A stretch of 64,000 nucleotides of DNA from Xiphophorus maculatus (Eukaryota > Chordata > Actinopteri > Cyprinodontiformes > Poeciliidae): contig NC_036450.1 of the NCBI RefSeq assembly GCF_002775205.1, forward strand, positions 5,147,199 through 5,211,198, read 5' to 3'. Within the stretch, counting starts at the first letter, position 1; every line of letters begins with the position of its first letter. The notes under the pieces were generated by a model. That model searched no databases. It was not told the origin of the DNA and was given only the letters and a program-made list of their open reading frames with translations. A program made the translations under genes and the position numbers. Shown one piece after another: positions 1 through 12,428 of the stretch.

Positions 1-395
1 TTGGACAGAGAAGGAACTATCTTATTTTACACACATTCATGTTGATGTTTATTGTGAATCGGTTCATTCTACAGTTAGTCCTCCAGCCTTAAAGTTTAGA
101 ACTGCAGGCAAAAAGGAGGATGGAGAGATAATTATAAGATTCCACAATGAACTAAATTAACCCAATTTCAATTTTAACATCAAGAGGAGTAGTTTTGCTG
201 CTGGGATATGAAACAATATGTCCAGCTTTGCTGAAGGAAGTCTGTTTCACTTTTGCACGTCTCCTTCCTCCCCGCCAGTGGAAGACTTTGAAGAAACAAT
301 GTACCAATATATAAACTGAAACATGAAAATATATTTATCTCATAATTAGCAGATTTCTATCTATCAAAAAATACAGTAACAATCTGTGACCTTAC

Positions 396-2187
396 AGAGC
401 TTTGTTGGAGGCTTTAACCACTGGCAGCAGCCTCAGAAGAACCTCCTCTGAAGCAGAGTATTTCTTCAGGTCAAACACATCCAGATCTTTTCCTGATGAC
501 ACTAAGATGAAACCCAGAGCTGACCACTGAGCAGGAGACAGTTCATCTGTGGAGAGACTTCCTGAACTCAGAGACTGTTGGATCTCCTCCACTAGAGAAC
601 GATCATTCAGTTCATTCAGACAGTGGAACAGATTGATGCTTTTCTCTGCAGACACATTCTCATTGATCTTCTCCTTGATGTACTGAACTGTTTTCTGATT
701 GGTCTGTGAGCTACTTCCTGTCTCTGTCAGCAGACCTTTTAAGAGTCTCTGATTGGTCTGCAGTGAAAGTCCCAGGAGGAAGCGGAGGAACAAGTCCAGG
801 TGTCCATTTGGACTCCGTAAGGCCTGGTTAACAGCTCTCTGATGGAGAGATTTTAGGTCAGATTTATTAAATAATGAAGACCTCCTAGATCTTTGTGTTT
901 CTTTCATCACATCAGAACCAGAGTTGATGAAGGTCAGATGAACATGAAGAGCAGCCAGAAACTCCTGAACACTCAGATGGACGAAGCAGAACACCCTGTC
1001 CTGGTACAGACCTCTCTCCTCTTTAAAGATCTGTGTGAACACTCCTGAGTACACTGAGGCTGCTGTGATATCGATGCCACACTCTGTCAGGTCTGATTCA
1101 TAGAAGATCAGGTTTCCTTTCTGCAGCTGATCAAAAGCCAGTTTTCCCAGAGACTCAATCATCTTCCTGCTCTCTGGACTCCAGTGTGGATCTGTTTCAG
1201 CTCCTCCATCATACTTGACCTTCTTCATTTTGGTCTGAACCACCAGGAAGTGGATATACATCTCCGTCACGGTTCTGGGCAGCTCTCCTCCCTCTCTGGT
1301 CTCCAACACATCCTCCAGAACTGTAGCAGTGATCCAGCAGAAGACTGGGATGTGACACATGATGTGGAGGCTTCGTGATGTCTTCATGTGGGAGATGATC
1401 CTGCTGGCCTGCTCCTTATCTCTGAATCTCTTCCTGAAGTACTCCTCCTTCTGTGGGTCATTGAACCCTCTGACCTCTGTCACCATGCCAACACACTGAG
1501 GAGGGATCTGATTGGCTGCTGCAGGTCGTGTGGTTATCCAGAGAAGAGCAGAGGGAAGCAGTTTCCCCCTGATGAGGTTTGTCAGCAGAACGTCCACTGA
1601 GGTGGACACTGTAGCATCAGTCAGGATCTCCTTGTTGTGGAAGTCCAGAGGAAGTCGACTCTCATCCAGACCATCAAAGATGAACAGAACCTGGAAGTGT
1701 TCAAAGCTGCAGATTTCTTTAGTTTCACTAAAGAAGTGATGAACAAGTTCCACCAAGCTGAACTTTTTCTCTTTCAGCACATTCAGTTCTCTGAAGGTGA
1801 ATGGAAATATGAACTGGATGTTCTGGTGGGCTTTGTCTTCAGCCCAGTCTAGAGTGAACTTCTGTGTTAGGACTGTTTTCCCAATGCCAGCCACTCCCTT
1901 TGTCATCACTGTTCTGATTGGTTGATCTCTTCCAGGTGGGACTTTAAAGATGTCTTCTTGTCTGATTGTTGTTTCTGGTCTGTGTTGTTTCCTGGATGCT
2001 GCTTCAATCTGTCTGACCTCATGTTCATCATTGACCCCTCCAGTCCCTCCCTCTGTGATGTAGAGCTCTGTGTAGATCTGGTTCAGAAGGGTTGGACTTC
2101 CTGCTTTAGCAATCCCCTCAAACACAGACTGGAACTTCTTCTTCAGACCAGATTTAAGTTGATGTTGACAAACTGGAGCAAAATATC
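396..2187 (-). CDS. NLR copy A exon 5: FISNA, NACHT, winged-helix and helical domains
   Basis: This is a 1792-nt exon, the same length as in copies B and C. It is fully open. It shows the FISNA segment ([19 protein letters not shown]), Walker [11 protein letters not shown], Walker [10 protein letters not shown], a sensor-like ITTRPAAA and the NLR helical-domain signature [13 protein letters not shown]. The acceptor is TTAATTTAG before GATATT and the donor is GCTCT/GTAAGG. NACHT modules of this type bind ATP and drive oligomerisation; that role is inferred from the family. Confidence 0.92.
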
Positions 2188-5100
2188 CTAAATTAACACA
2201 ATAACAAAAATCAGATATGAAAAAAATCATTTTTTGAATTTGATTACATCACTTCTGAAGATGTTTTGCATAAATGTGATTCCATCTCTTCAAATTTCAG
2301 TAAATGTGTGATTTATCTATAATTTCAAATCTCTGTAGAAATCCCCTCTTACTGCTCTGCAGATGGTCAGCCAGCTCCTCCTGCTTCATCCTCCTCAGGA
2401 AGTTCAGTGTGATCTTCATCACTGCCTCTCTGCTGCTCCTCCTCTGCTCTTCATCATCACCTTCCAACACCTCATCATCTCTCTGACTCTCTGAATGTAC
2501 TGCGTAATCTGGACTCAGATCTTTCTGGATCTTCTTCAGTTCTTTCTTCACAAAAGTGACAATATTGTCCTCCAGCAGCTGGAACAGAATTATAGATGAA
2601 GGAAACATCAGACTGAAATCATGGAGCCAAACACCAGATGGATGTTGGACAGACTGACAGTCCTCTGGTCTACAAAGTGCAGCATGAAGGTGTCTTTGAA
2701 CAGAACTCATGGAAAAGTAGTTCTTGTACATGTACAGACCATAAATATGGAGTCAAACACATCACGAAGCTGTGTTTGTTTCTGCTGGGCAGACGGACCA
2801 CTGGGAACCTCTGAGCTCTGCTGGTCCACTCTGTGGAGGAACCAGGAACAATTAGGAAGTCAGGAAATATTCATTCATCAGTATTCACAGATGGAATCAC
2901 CAGGAGTTTCACATTAAAAGTCCATAAAGCAGAAAAACAGAGCATCACATAAAAATAATACAAAGAAGTTAGGAGGAAGATTAACTACAACAGTGGAGAC
3001 CAGTAACACCAGAAACACCCAGTAGACTTTTCAAGAAGTTGGTACTGATAGTGGACTTTTAACAGTCCACACTGTCAGCAGTTCTGATGCTGGTGGAGAC
3101 AGTTTCCCAGAGGTTGGGGACAGTGGAAGTGAAGGCTCTGTCCACACAGGTGTTCAGGACAGTGTGGGACATCCATCAGGTTCCTATGAATAGATCTGAG
3201 GTGATGTGGACATGGAGGAGGTCATGGAAATGTCTTCCACAGTCTGACATGGAGCCAGGAAGCAGAAGAACATCATCATCAACACCCCAGATATGAAAAT
3301 AAGATGGTGTTTTCAATAGAACAGAGCAGCTGATTTTTGTAGATAGTAGATCAAACCTCTCTGTAAATATAACTGGGAACATCTGAGTTCTTACCGGTTC
3401 TATTTCTACAGTTACAACAATTAGTAATGGTGCACCTCTCTGATTATGGCGGTCCAGGAGATTTCAAGTCAATTTTAATGTGGCACACAGGCCATTTTGA
3501 TGGAATAGGCAAGGTAAATGAATACTGTTTTTTTTTGTTTTGTTTGTGTTATTTATTAGTTGTGTCGCAGTTTGACGTGATTGCGGAGCGGGGTCAATAT
3601 CACTTCGCCGTTGCTAGGTGACGATGGTGGTGGAACGGACGTTTTGTGTGCTCTTTTTCTAATGGTTGTGTAGCGATACCGCTAACTGAGTTACTTTGTA
3701 ACAGTTATTAAATTAAAATGTTGCTGACTCAATCACAATATCTCGTTTGATTGTTTGCCACCGTTACATTATGATTCATTGAATTGTTGCTTTTAAAGGA
3801 CACACAGCTGGGTTCTGGTTCTTCTTCTTGTGTGAAACTCTGATGGAACCTGGTAAAAAAAAAAACCTCTAAAAACTTTCTGTGGAGTTCTGTTTTAAAG
3901 ATTAATTTTATTGTGACAGTTTGTAAAATAAAAAGCTGTGAGACACAACAGAACCAAACAAATTGTCAACCTGATGTTCTAAATGATTCCTATCAGAACC
4001 GGTCCAATCCTCCAACATGTTCCTGATCATTGATCCTCCTGAATAATGTCCAGCCTTCTTTAAAGAGCAGAAAGATTTGTTTCTGAGACCAACATGTTGG
4101 TTTGAAGTGACTGAGAGAAATTTGGTGATCTTAGTGTTGAGCTCTGACATGGAGAAGAACCAGGAATCATTTCCACTCTGACCATCCAAGGAGGATCTGA
4201 TGGAGCTTCAATCAGAACCAGATGGTCCGTTAGAGACACTGAAGCCCACTGCTCAATCAGATCCACAAAATATTTAGTTTAACTGTAGAAATGGTTGATA
4301 ATCTGCCATGTTGGATGATGTTTGAACTTCAGAGGTGGAATCATAAAATAATTCATATACATTTTTTTTATTTCAGAATGAATCTGTCTTTTGTCAGATT
4401 TTAGAGAAAGATGCAAATATCAACCTAGAAATAAAATTCACTTCTGTCTATTTGTTCTTGTGTTAATATTAATATCGGACAAAATAAATGAGCCGGGCTG
4501 CACAGTTGGTAGCACTGTTGCCTTGCAGCAAGAAGGTCCTGGGTTCGATTCCCGGCCGGGGTCTTTCTGCATGGAGTTTGCATGTTCTCCCTGTGCATGC
4601 GTGGGTTCTCTCCGGGTACTCCGGCTTCCTCCCACAGTCCAAAAACATGACTGTTAGGTTAATTGGTCTATCTAAATTCTCCCTAGGTGTGAGTGTGTGT
4701 GTACATGGTTGTTTGTCCTGTATGTCTCTGTGTTACCCTGCGACAGACTGGCGACCTGTCCAGGGTGACCCCGCCTCTCGCCTGGAACGTAGCTGGAGAT
4801 AGACACCAGCACCTCCAGACCCCATTAGGGACAAAGGGTGAACAGAAAATGGGATGGGATGGGATGGGACAAAATAAATGAGTGTTTCCTTTGGAGCAAT
4901 TAGGCTTATAGAAAACAGAATAAAACACAGTTAAATGTTTCTGGTTCAAATCTCATGTCAACATAATAGTTTATAAGAGTGTGTCCTGACTGAGGATTTT
5001 TAAGGTTCTTTCTGTATGGTGTCAATAACTGACCAATGAATGATGGTTAAATTGATATCAGGTAAACATCAGATCAGATTTTGAGATTTCTGTTAACTAG

Positions 5101-5729
5101 TGAAGCTCTGAGTAGAAAGTGTGGATCTAAACGGACCTGTTTGATTTTTGTACAAAGGAGCCAGTTTAACTTTATTGTGTTCATAGTAACATGGTCCTTA
5201 TTGGAGCATGTTTCCATGGAGACATCATACGTATTACATCTTTGACGTAATTCGTTTGAAAAGAAAAATAACCTGAAATTCAGTTCAATGTTTTCATGAC
5301 AACAGAACCCAACAGAACGTTTTATCATCACATGGCCACAATAACAGATATAAACTGAACAGTTACAGCAGTTAGAAACAGCTCACCTCTCTGATGGTGG
5401 AGATCCAGGAGATTTAAAGTTAATGATATCTTCCTTTGACATGTCACTCTTAAAGGACACACAGCTGGGTTCTGGATCGGGTTCTGGTTTGAGTCTCTGA
5501 TGGATCCTGACAGAAACATGATGATTAAAACTTAATCAGCAAAGAGGAGCAGCAGCAGCTTCATCACCACGTCTGTTCTGGCCTGATATAGTGAACGCTG
5601 TGTGAAAAGGGCTGTGGACAGTTAGAGATGGTGACCTCACCTCTGACCTTTGCTCTGGCTCTCATGTTCCCCACACAGAGTGGTTTTAGAGGGAGGGACT
5701 CCCTCCTCTCTGTCCTCACACTGATCCAT
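396..5729 (-). CDS. NLR copy A, FISNA-NACHT receptor, exons 1-5 (3' end outside window)
   Basis: Predicted cytosolic NLR immune receptor of the fish-specific NLRC3-like/NLRP-like group. The coding exons, read on the minus strand, are E1 5641-5729, E2 5387-5506, E3 2740-2830, E4 2353-2578 and E5 396-2187. Every junction has GT/AG ends and the phases agree (89+120+91+226+1792 nt). E1 starts [20 protein letters not shown] and E2 has the acidic PEPDPEP stretch. E4 is helical and charged, and E5 carries FISNA and NACHT with Walker A GVAGIGKT near residues 273-280. E3 is 12 nt longer than in the other copies, adding four residues. E5 ends in a GTAAGG donor, and bases 1-395 match the start of the next intron in copy C, so the LRR exons should lie just beyond position 1. 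No stop or frameshift was seen. Intron 2 is large and holds a SINE, a LINE fossil and a decayed extra exon 2. Confidence 0.85.
2353..2830 (-). CDS. NLR copy A exons 3 and 4 (N-terminal helical region)
   Basis: E3 is 2740-2830 and E4 is 2353-2578. E3 encodes [17 protein letters not shown], then an insertion relative to B and C (LRDVF), and ends DSIFM before a GTCTGT donor. E4 encodes [18 protein letters not shown] and an acidic linker ([16 protein letters not shown]), then [19 protein letters not shown]. The pattern of amphipathic helices around an acidic linker is typical of fish NLR N-termini. It may act as a death-fold-like effector region, but no named domain can be assigned by eye. Confidence 0.75.
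2990..3200 (-). mobile_element. L2-like LINE fossil (ORF2 C-terminus) in intron 2 of NLR A
   Basis: The minus strand reads [20 protein letters not shown], the usual C-terminal signature of L2/CR1-type reverse transcriptase ORFs (D/ERAFS..AP.LWN.LP). A stop interrupts it soon after. The same fossil lies at the equivalent place in copies B (24680-24840) and C (41800-41900), so it predates the duplications. Confidence 0.55.
3432..3858 (-). pseudogene. Decayed extra copy of NLR exon 2, split by an LTR-like insertion
   Basis: Positions 3432-3478 and 3769-3858 together resemble the real exon 2 at 5387-5506. Shared parts include the CTCTCTGAT start, GGTCCAGGAGATTT, and AAAGGACACACAGCTGGGTT. The donor is changed to GTGCAC and the frame is damaged. 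The two halves are separated by about 290 bp of unrelated sequence. It appears to be an internal duplication of the exon 2 region in copy A that is no longer used. Confidence 0.5.
3479..3768. mobile_element. Possible short solo LTR inside the decayed exon 2
   Basis: The inserted 290 bp start TGTGGCACACAGG and end CCACCGTTACA, so it has TG...CA ends with inverted TGT/ACA. The flanks TTAA and TTAT match at three of four bases, an imperfect target-site duplication. No coding sequence is present. The identification rests only on ends and context. Confidence 0.35.
4493..4866 (+). mobile_element. tRNA-derived SINE with perfect 16-bp target-site duplication
   Basis: The element has a tRNA-like head with a good B box (GGTTCGATTCCC near 4541-4553) and an A-box-like TGGTAGCACTG. 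A long conserved body follows (GCATGGAGTTTGCATGTTCT and onwards), with a GGGATGGGAT-type tail. It is flanked by GGACAAAATAAATGAG at 4477-4492 and again at 4867-4882. The equivalent place in copy B, near 25490-25515, has no SINE. Confidence 0.88.
5387..5729 (-). CDS. NLR copy A exons 1 and 2 (start of protein)
   Basis: E1 (5641-5729) begins at the ATG whose complement is 5727-5729 and ends with donor GTGAGG. E2 (5387-5506) follows the acceptor TTTCTGTCAG and ends with donor GTGAGC. The joined frame reads through KPEPDPEPSCVSFKSDMSK and ends [10 protein letters not shown]2 is 120 nt with both ends in phase 2, so it can be skipped without a frame change. This copy has the intact CCC that copy B has lost. 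Confidence 0.75.
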
Positions 5730-6790
5730 GCTGCTGAATTCACATCAGCTCACACACACTTTCTACCTTCACCTGCAGAGGAAACACACATCATTCATCT
5801 GCACATCAACTCTGATCATCCTTTACATCATTAGAGCTGGAAAAAGATCAGCTGCTCCTCCTCTGATTGGCTCTTCTTCTCTGCTTCATATCAGTGTCAG
5901 GTGAATGCAGTCAGACAGCAGAGAGGCAGGGGAAGCTGCCATCAGCTGCTGCACTTCTACTATCAGTCCACTAGATGGAGACATGGAGCAACATTTACAT
6001 TCATTGATTCAACCTGAACCACGGGAAGTATTTAGTTAGTTAATTATTAATCTCTACAACATGTGTGACCTGAACAAGTGGATTATCTGCTCCATCAAAA
6101 TCTGACTGAATCAAAGATATTTTAAGAATAATATTTCAATTTGAAACAAAGCAGAAACGAAACTCTTTTCTTTGACATTAATGGTTGAGACTGGAGTTTG
6201 ATTCCTGGAAATAAAATGATGAATGATTTTGTTTAGAGAATAAAATAAAGAAACATCAACTTTCATCATGTTTTTCTTCCAATTCATCAATAATTTAATA
6301 ATCCTGTAGATTAGCTTTCAAACAGCAGAGATGAAACTTTGAGCTGAATTTAAAAGGGAACATTTTATCTAAATGTCATAGAACCAAAACAAGTAGAAAA
6401 GCTTCTGTAGATAAACTTCAAGTAGAAAACAAAACAGACTTACAGTTTGTTCAAACTGTCCAAAGAGTTGAAGACGAACATCTGAACAACAGACTGACCC
6501 CCAACAGAACCGCAGGAGAACCAGACTAATGCCACACCTGTACAGAGACACAACAGAACTGGACTTTTACCTGACCTGAACAACATGAGTTCAAAGTCAA
6601 AGTGTTATAAATGTTGCATAAGTGATTATATGACAGCTCACCTGGTTTGTAGTTTCTTCTTTCAGAGCAGCAGAACCAGGAAGTAGAAGGTCTGCAGTGA
6701 AATCAGAGGCAGTTTGATAAATCTTCATGAGACAGGAGAGAAGTTCTGATGAAAATGTTTCATGATGGAGTCATGAGGAGAAATGAGCCC
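5730..6790. promoter_or_regulatory. 5' flank of NLR A with a conserved candidate 5' UTR exon donor
   Basis: This non-coding stretch is shared with 27663-28640 (copy B) and 43989-44950 (copy C). All three keep the minus-strand sequence GTTTGAACAAACTGTAAG/GT-type donor (the exon side begins at about 6444, 28367 and 44694), which fits an untranslated first exon spliced towards E1. No convincing TATA box was seen. The block of homology ends near 6790, so promoter sequences should lie before or near that point. Confidence 0.35.
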
Positions 6791-9700
6791 AGAGAAAAGA
6801 ACAGCTGGTTGCTTCCTGCTGCTGTAACTGGTCAGAATATAATTACAAGCAGAAAATAATCAGAAACATTAAACTAAACTATAATTCTTAACATCACCAC
6901 AGTACTGCAGCTAAAACCACACATTGTTCTAATGCAGATTATTCCTAAAGCTCCTATATAATCATTGATCATTATGTTAGTGTGGTGAGCAGAGTGAGGA
7001 CAGTCTCTGTTTAAAACCAGGATCAGCTGAGGAGGTTCTGCTGATCCAGGTTGAAACCCTGATTTCATTTCAATCATCAACCTGAATTTAAAGTCAGAGT
7101 CAGATCAAGCAGCAGAGACGTGGCAGCTTGTTCCAGACTCATTATTTACACATGCAGCTGTTTTCCAGCTGTTCTCCACAGCTGGAGGGAGGGGGGATGT
7201 TTGGGAGGAGAGAACCTGAACATTCAACCTCCAGGTTTCACAGCTGGATTCTGACCTCAGCAGCTGGAACAATGACACAGATGAAACCAGTGACTCCTGA
7301 AAAATGGGATGTTTGGATCTGAGCAGGTCTGCAGATTCCACTGACTGGGATTTATTCAGAAAATGTCTCAGAGCTGAGAAGAGCTGAGCTTCTTTAGACT
7401 GAATGCTGGGAAATCTGCCCTCCTCCCATTCAGTGATGTTCAGGTTCTGAACTTTAAAAACTAAAATCAGTTGGAAACATCAGGAATTTTGTCCACTAAT
7501 AGTGATAATAATAAAACCAAACACTTCTGCTGTTAATTTAGTAAAGTCGCCATCTTGTATTTTAAAAATTGTTTCTCTTTTTAACAAATCAAACTGATTA
7601 GACTTATTATTTAGAAGCAACAACCATTAGTTTAATTTATTGATTATGTTATTGGCAAACTAATATAAACTTAAACTGATGTATGGAGGAACAAACATGC
7701 CTCAGTCAAGATAATTACCATTCATATCATAATTATCACCATAACAACATAAGCTAACAAAGCTAACATCTTATATTCCACATATATAAAGATTGTAATG
7801 TTTAGATTAAAAATAATTTAGAAAATTATATATTTATGTCCAGTTTTATTTGCTATAACAGAGTTTTAGGGCCACACTAAGGAAAAATATACAAATAAAA
7901 TTACAAAGTAAGTGTGTCTGTTTGGTGGGAATATTATTCTAAGTTAACATCTGCTGATCATGTTACATTAAATGCTTGTGAATCTCACCAACAGAACCTG
8001 TTTGGGTTAAACACACAAGGTAGGAAGTTGTTTTCCTGCAGCTGCTTGGGAACCAGACTGTCTCTCCATGTTTTGGATCCTTATCCTTGATATAAAACCT
8101 GCATGTTGACTCTGCCTGTTAGAGCTTTTCACTCTGAACTGCTTCATTATTGATTGTCTTACAAGCTCTCTGTATTGTGCACAATATACAGATAAACCTG
8201 ATTGAGTGATTTCATCTAACAGAGCTTGGAAATTAATTTCTTCCACAACAACTTGATGCCAACCTGGACACTCGGCTCCAGCCTCAAACCTGGATTAGGA
8301 TTAAAGAGAGACGAGGGCTGCTGGTCGGCTCCACGGCTCCAACGCTGAGATCAACAAACTCAATCCACTGATATCTGGTGAGACTCTCACTCAGGTAATA
8401 AATTAACTTAAAAACTCTAAATGACAGAATCTAAAATAGTAAAAGATCTGATAAACCTTTCTCCCTGAGGATTGAGATTAACCAGATTAATAGAGATTAC
8501 AAAGGAAAAGAATTTAAAAAAGAAGAAAAGTAAGAGAAGAAGAGAAGACAGATCTTTGTAAAAGTGAAAGATTATTTTCTTGAAGATACCTGTAAGGGTG
8601 TCTGTCTAAGAAATTGAGAACTTACAGAGATTTTATTGGTTTTCTTGGAAAGCTGAAGAAAAAACCTTGATAGAGTTTTGATGGAACCACAGGTTCTAGG
8701 ATGAGTCCTAGTTAAAGTCCTTATCGGAGAATAAGGCAGGTATTTACTAGAGTTTTGGTTTTTAAATTCAGAGAACCAAACCTTTAGAGAATCCTAAAGA
8801 CGTTTATCAGAAATAAAGACCCTCTTAGAGGATTAAGAGGCAGAGCGACCACAAAGCTGATTGGTTTGATTCTGTGAAGACGTTTGCAGCCTAAAGAGGA
8901 AATCCCACCTATTCAGAAGAATTGGCCTGAGTGGTTCCAGGGTCTTTTCTCCTCCTGAGGGTGAATTGTTTCACTATATAATAATGAAATAGTCAGAAAA
9001 AAGTCTGCATGGTGTGAATGAATGGATAAAAAGTGTCATTTTTCTTGCAGGTGGTTCATTGAAGCTGATCGTTTTGAAAGGAAGAGAAAGAGAATTAGAA
9101 GCAGAGGAAGTGAACTGAGGCAAAGAAATCAGAAACAAAGAGTTTAGTTCATCTGGAGAAACACGAGGAAAGTTTGGATGAAAGAGAGAGAACGAAGAGA
9201 AAGACAGAAAAATGATAAACAAATGGAAATGCTTCTATTACTGAATATAAATCTTTTGTCAATAAATTACAGGCCTTAATATGTTTTATGTTTTTGTGTG
9301 TTTGAATAAGCAAATGATTTTATTCCTTAAAAGGATGAATAATAAGTGACTAAATCAAAATAAACCAAATCGATTTCTATTTGCTTCTTTTTTTCCTCTG
9401 TCTGAGCCTTGCTGCGGTGCATCTGACCTCTGACCTCAACTCCTCAACCCTGTCCTCCCATGGACCAGATGATGTCCCTCTCACACCACCAGCTGATGAA
9501 AGTAGATCCAGTGGATCCAGTGGATCAAGAAGATCAGGAAGATGAAGAAAACCTTCATCACCTCCAGCCACTGAAGTGTCTGTTGATCCTGATTTTTATT
9601 TTTGACACCAGAGAACTGATGAAACATTTCCATTCAGGGGACGACTGTCAGGTCTCCTGTTGGACGTTTGGACTGAAACTGTGTGTGACTGAGCTTTAAC

Positions 9701-9983
9701 AACCTCCGCTGGTCTGCTGTCCAGTATCAGCGCAGAGAAAGAAAAGATAAACATGATTCAAAGCTGTGAGAGGAGAAGACACCACTCTGAACTGGTGATG
9801 CTTGTTTCATCTGTGGACAACATGGACATTGACTGAGGGACGATCTGGACCAGCCAAAGATCCAAGACCAGAACCAGTTGGACTGACAGGGAGCCGGAGG
9901 AGAGAGACGGGGAGGATTTCACTGCAGCGACGCCGACAGCAGGAGGGAGAGAGAGAAGAGAAAGGAGACATTTAAGATGAGTT
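6791..9983. other. Non-coding intergenic sequence between NLR A and B
   Basis: No convincing gene was found. Short open frames at 7105-7341, 8007-8246 and 8974-9222 have no recognisable motif, good start context or splice sites. Positions 8260-8950 are unusually rich in short purine runs and look like untranslated leader sequence, but no LTR or primer site could be defined. Confidence 0.4.
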
Positions 9984-10003
9984 ACACACACACCCACACA
10001 CAC

Positions 10004-10035
<32 letters not shown>

Positions 10036-10036
10036 T
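9984..10036. repeat. CA dinucleotide microsatellite
   Basis: About 50 bp of nearly pure (CA)n with a few interruptions (CCC, GCA). It produces artificial open frames on both strands. Confidence 0.95.
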
Positions 10037-12428
10037 ACAACGAAGACTGCTGGCTTACTAACCCCGTTCATATTTAGAAATTCTTTAGCGAGAAAAGAAT
10101 GACTTCAATAGAGTTTTTATGCTCAATAAATAGAGAAACTCTTTCAATTGTTCCTGTTAATTCTAAGTCCTGAACAGAAGGACCAACACTAATGACCCTC
10201 TAAGGGTCCATGAACCATAGATTGAGAAACTGTGAAGGGAAACTGCAATCACTTTAGTTCTGCAATGAACTAACAAAATTATGCCATTGAATTATAGCAA
10301 GTAAAACAGATAGAGAACATTCTAAACAAAAAATGGTCTTGAAATAAATGTTTTAAAATCAATAAATAAAAAACTGAATAGTTTTAGACAAAAACAGTAA
10401 ATTTAATGTTGAATAGGAATAAAGTCAAAGTTTCTCCTGGATTCTAAATGTTTTGAAAACTTCTGACACTCAGATGGTTGAGATTTATTTTGTTCTCCTT
10501 TTTGAAGATCTATGCTGTAGTTACATATTAGTATGGGAATAAACAAAACATCTTTCAGGGTTAAGAATTAGAGATCATTAATACTGCAGTGTTTAGAACA
10601 TCTTGGTATACCATATAATATTTGTTGTATTGAAATTGAATAGAAGGAAATTATTATAAAATAAAGCTGTGATACATTTGAACTAAGAGGTTAAAAAGAC
10701 TTTTTGTTTTCCTGGAAATATTTGTTATAACAAAACCTAAAATTAGTGAAGCTTCAGCAGAAACTTGATCAATTTGTTGCTGTGATCCTAAATTATATTG
10801 AGATTTCTTGTTTGACTGTGAACACATAACTTAAAACAGGATCCTGTAGATTAGAGTTCAATTCAAACATTAAAATATGTTAAAAGGAGAAAAATTAGAG
10901 AATCTTGAAGCTTCAGTAAATTTGATAATTACAATTTGATAAAATAGACAAAATGAGGACTGACTGGAAATTATTGACTGTGATGAAAATTTAACTGATT
11001 CCAAATTCTGACTGTTTGTCTGTTTCATGTTGAATGTTTGTGTGTTTTGTGTTTGATAAATATTGTTTACTAAACTAAAATTAGTTAGAGTTTGATGAAG
11101 CAACTTAAGTTTCTAAAGGAAAATTGCATGAGATGATCTGAGATCTTAGTTTGTCTTCAGGATGGTCATTTTTATTTTTATACTTTGACAACCAAAATGA
11201 TATTTTGCTCTGTTAATTCTAACAGTGTAAGGAGGAAGTAGGACTGCCTACAGTCGACCTTTGAACTGTCTGAGACTGACCCCTCCTAGCTCCTCCCACC
11301 TACTGGACTTGTTCCCGCCTTCAGTTTCCATAGCAACGCTCCCTTTGAGTTTCACAGAGTTTAGGAAGAAAGAAAAAACCTGCCATGTTTGATAGAATGA
11401 ATGGATGTTTATATAATAACTGAGCATGAAATTATATAGTTAGTATTTACATATTAAAGATTAATAAAACAGTTTAAATGGTTTTTAAATATTTTCTTTA
11501 CTTTGTAGAATAATAAGGGATTTATTTGTATAAATAACTTTTCATAATGACATATAACACTTTTAAGAAAATCAATGCAACATTTTAGCAGCTTTAGATT
11601 CCATTCCTTCCTCTTTACTTAAAAAACAAAACAATCAAACTCAAAGCTTCTGAAATTCTTTAAATTCTTTCTTTGGGAATTACTTAATGGAAATAGCTAA
11701 TGGCTTCTGTTATGAAATAATGCACAATATAATGTATGAACATTTTGATGAAATGCATCATGGGATGCTTTGCTGGTTGATCCCCAATGTCACATATTAT
11801 GTTACACAATGTTTTGGATTGATTAAATTCATTGAAAACTGATTTAACATTTACTTTTTTAAACTAAACTTAAAATTGGACTTTACAATAAACATAAACC
11901 TTTACTAGGTTTCCTTTAATTGGAGAGTTAACACACAAATAAATCTTGACCAAATTCAGTTGATTCAACATCGTTCTCACGTAAATATGTTATAATTTAC
12001 AGTGTAGATGGGTAAAATAATGAATAGAGTTTCTGTTTGCTGAAATGATTGGATTTTCCAAAATGCTGCAAATTCTTAAAAGTATGAATACAACATTTTA
12101 GCCTAATGAGACTAAATTTACAGTTTTAGTCGAGGATAAAAACATAAATCAACCTACATTCAAACTTCAAATTAGATTTGAAGACTCTGTGTGGAAGTGA
12201 GGCCCACACTGCTGAGCTCATACGACACAAACCATTGAAATTAAACATATTACTTAGCAGATGGCTGGTTTCTGATGCTTCTGATGACTCGGTTGCCAAT
12301 GGCGATGCAAGAGCTGCTGCTGCTGCTAAGCTAGCTGCCCAGAGACCTCAGGCAGTAAACTGCCCCTTCTTTCACACTTGCTGATGTTAAGATGGTTCAA
12401 TCCTTTGCACGTTCTCTACCTGACATAA
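10037..12428. other. AT-rich intergenic sequence, no gene seen
   Basis: No supported coding sequence or RNA gene. A less AT-rich patch at 11225-11350 contains CTCCTAGCTCCTCCCACC and CCATAGCAACG, the latter resembling half of an RFX site, but nothing nearby looks like a transcribed exon. Confidence 0.4.

Noticed and set aside
1184..2191. Plus-strand frames opposite the NACHT exon of copy A (and the same at 22881-23888 and 40002-41009)
   Set aside because: They are reverse-strand shadows of conserved coding sequence and recur in each copy for that reason.
4493..4570. tRNA gene
   Set aside because: The B box is good, but the head belongs to a full-length SINE with a tail and target-site duplication; a proper acceptor stem is absent.
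9758..10033. Minus-strand frame starting MCVCVCVC
   Set aside because: It starts inside a CA microsatellite and continues into sequence without coding features.
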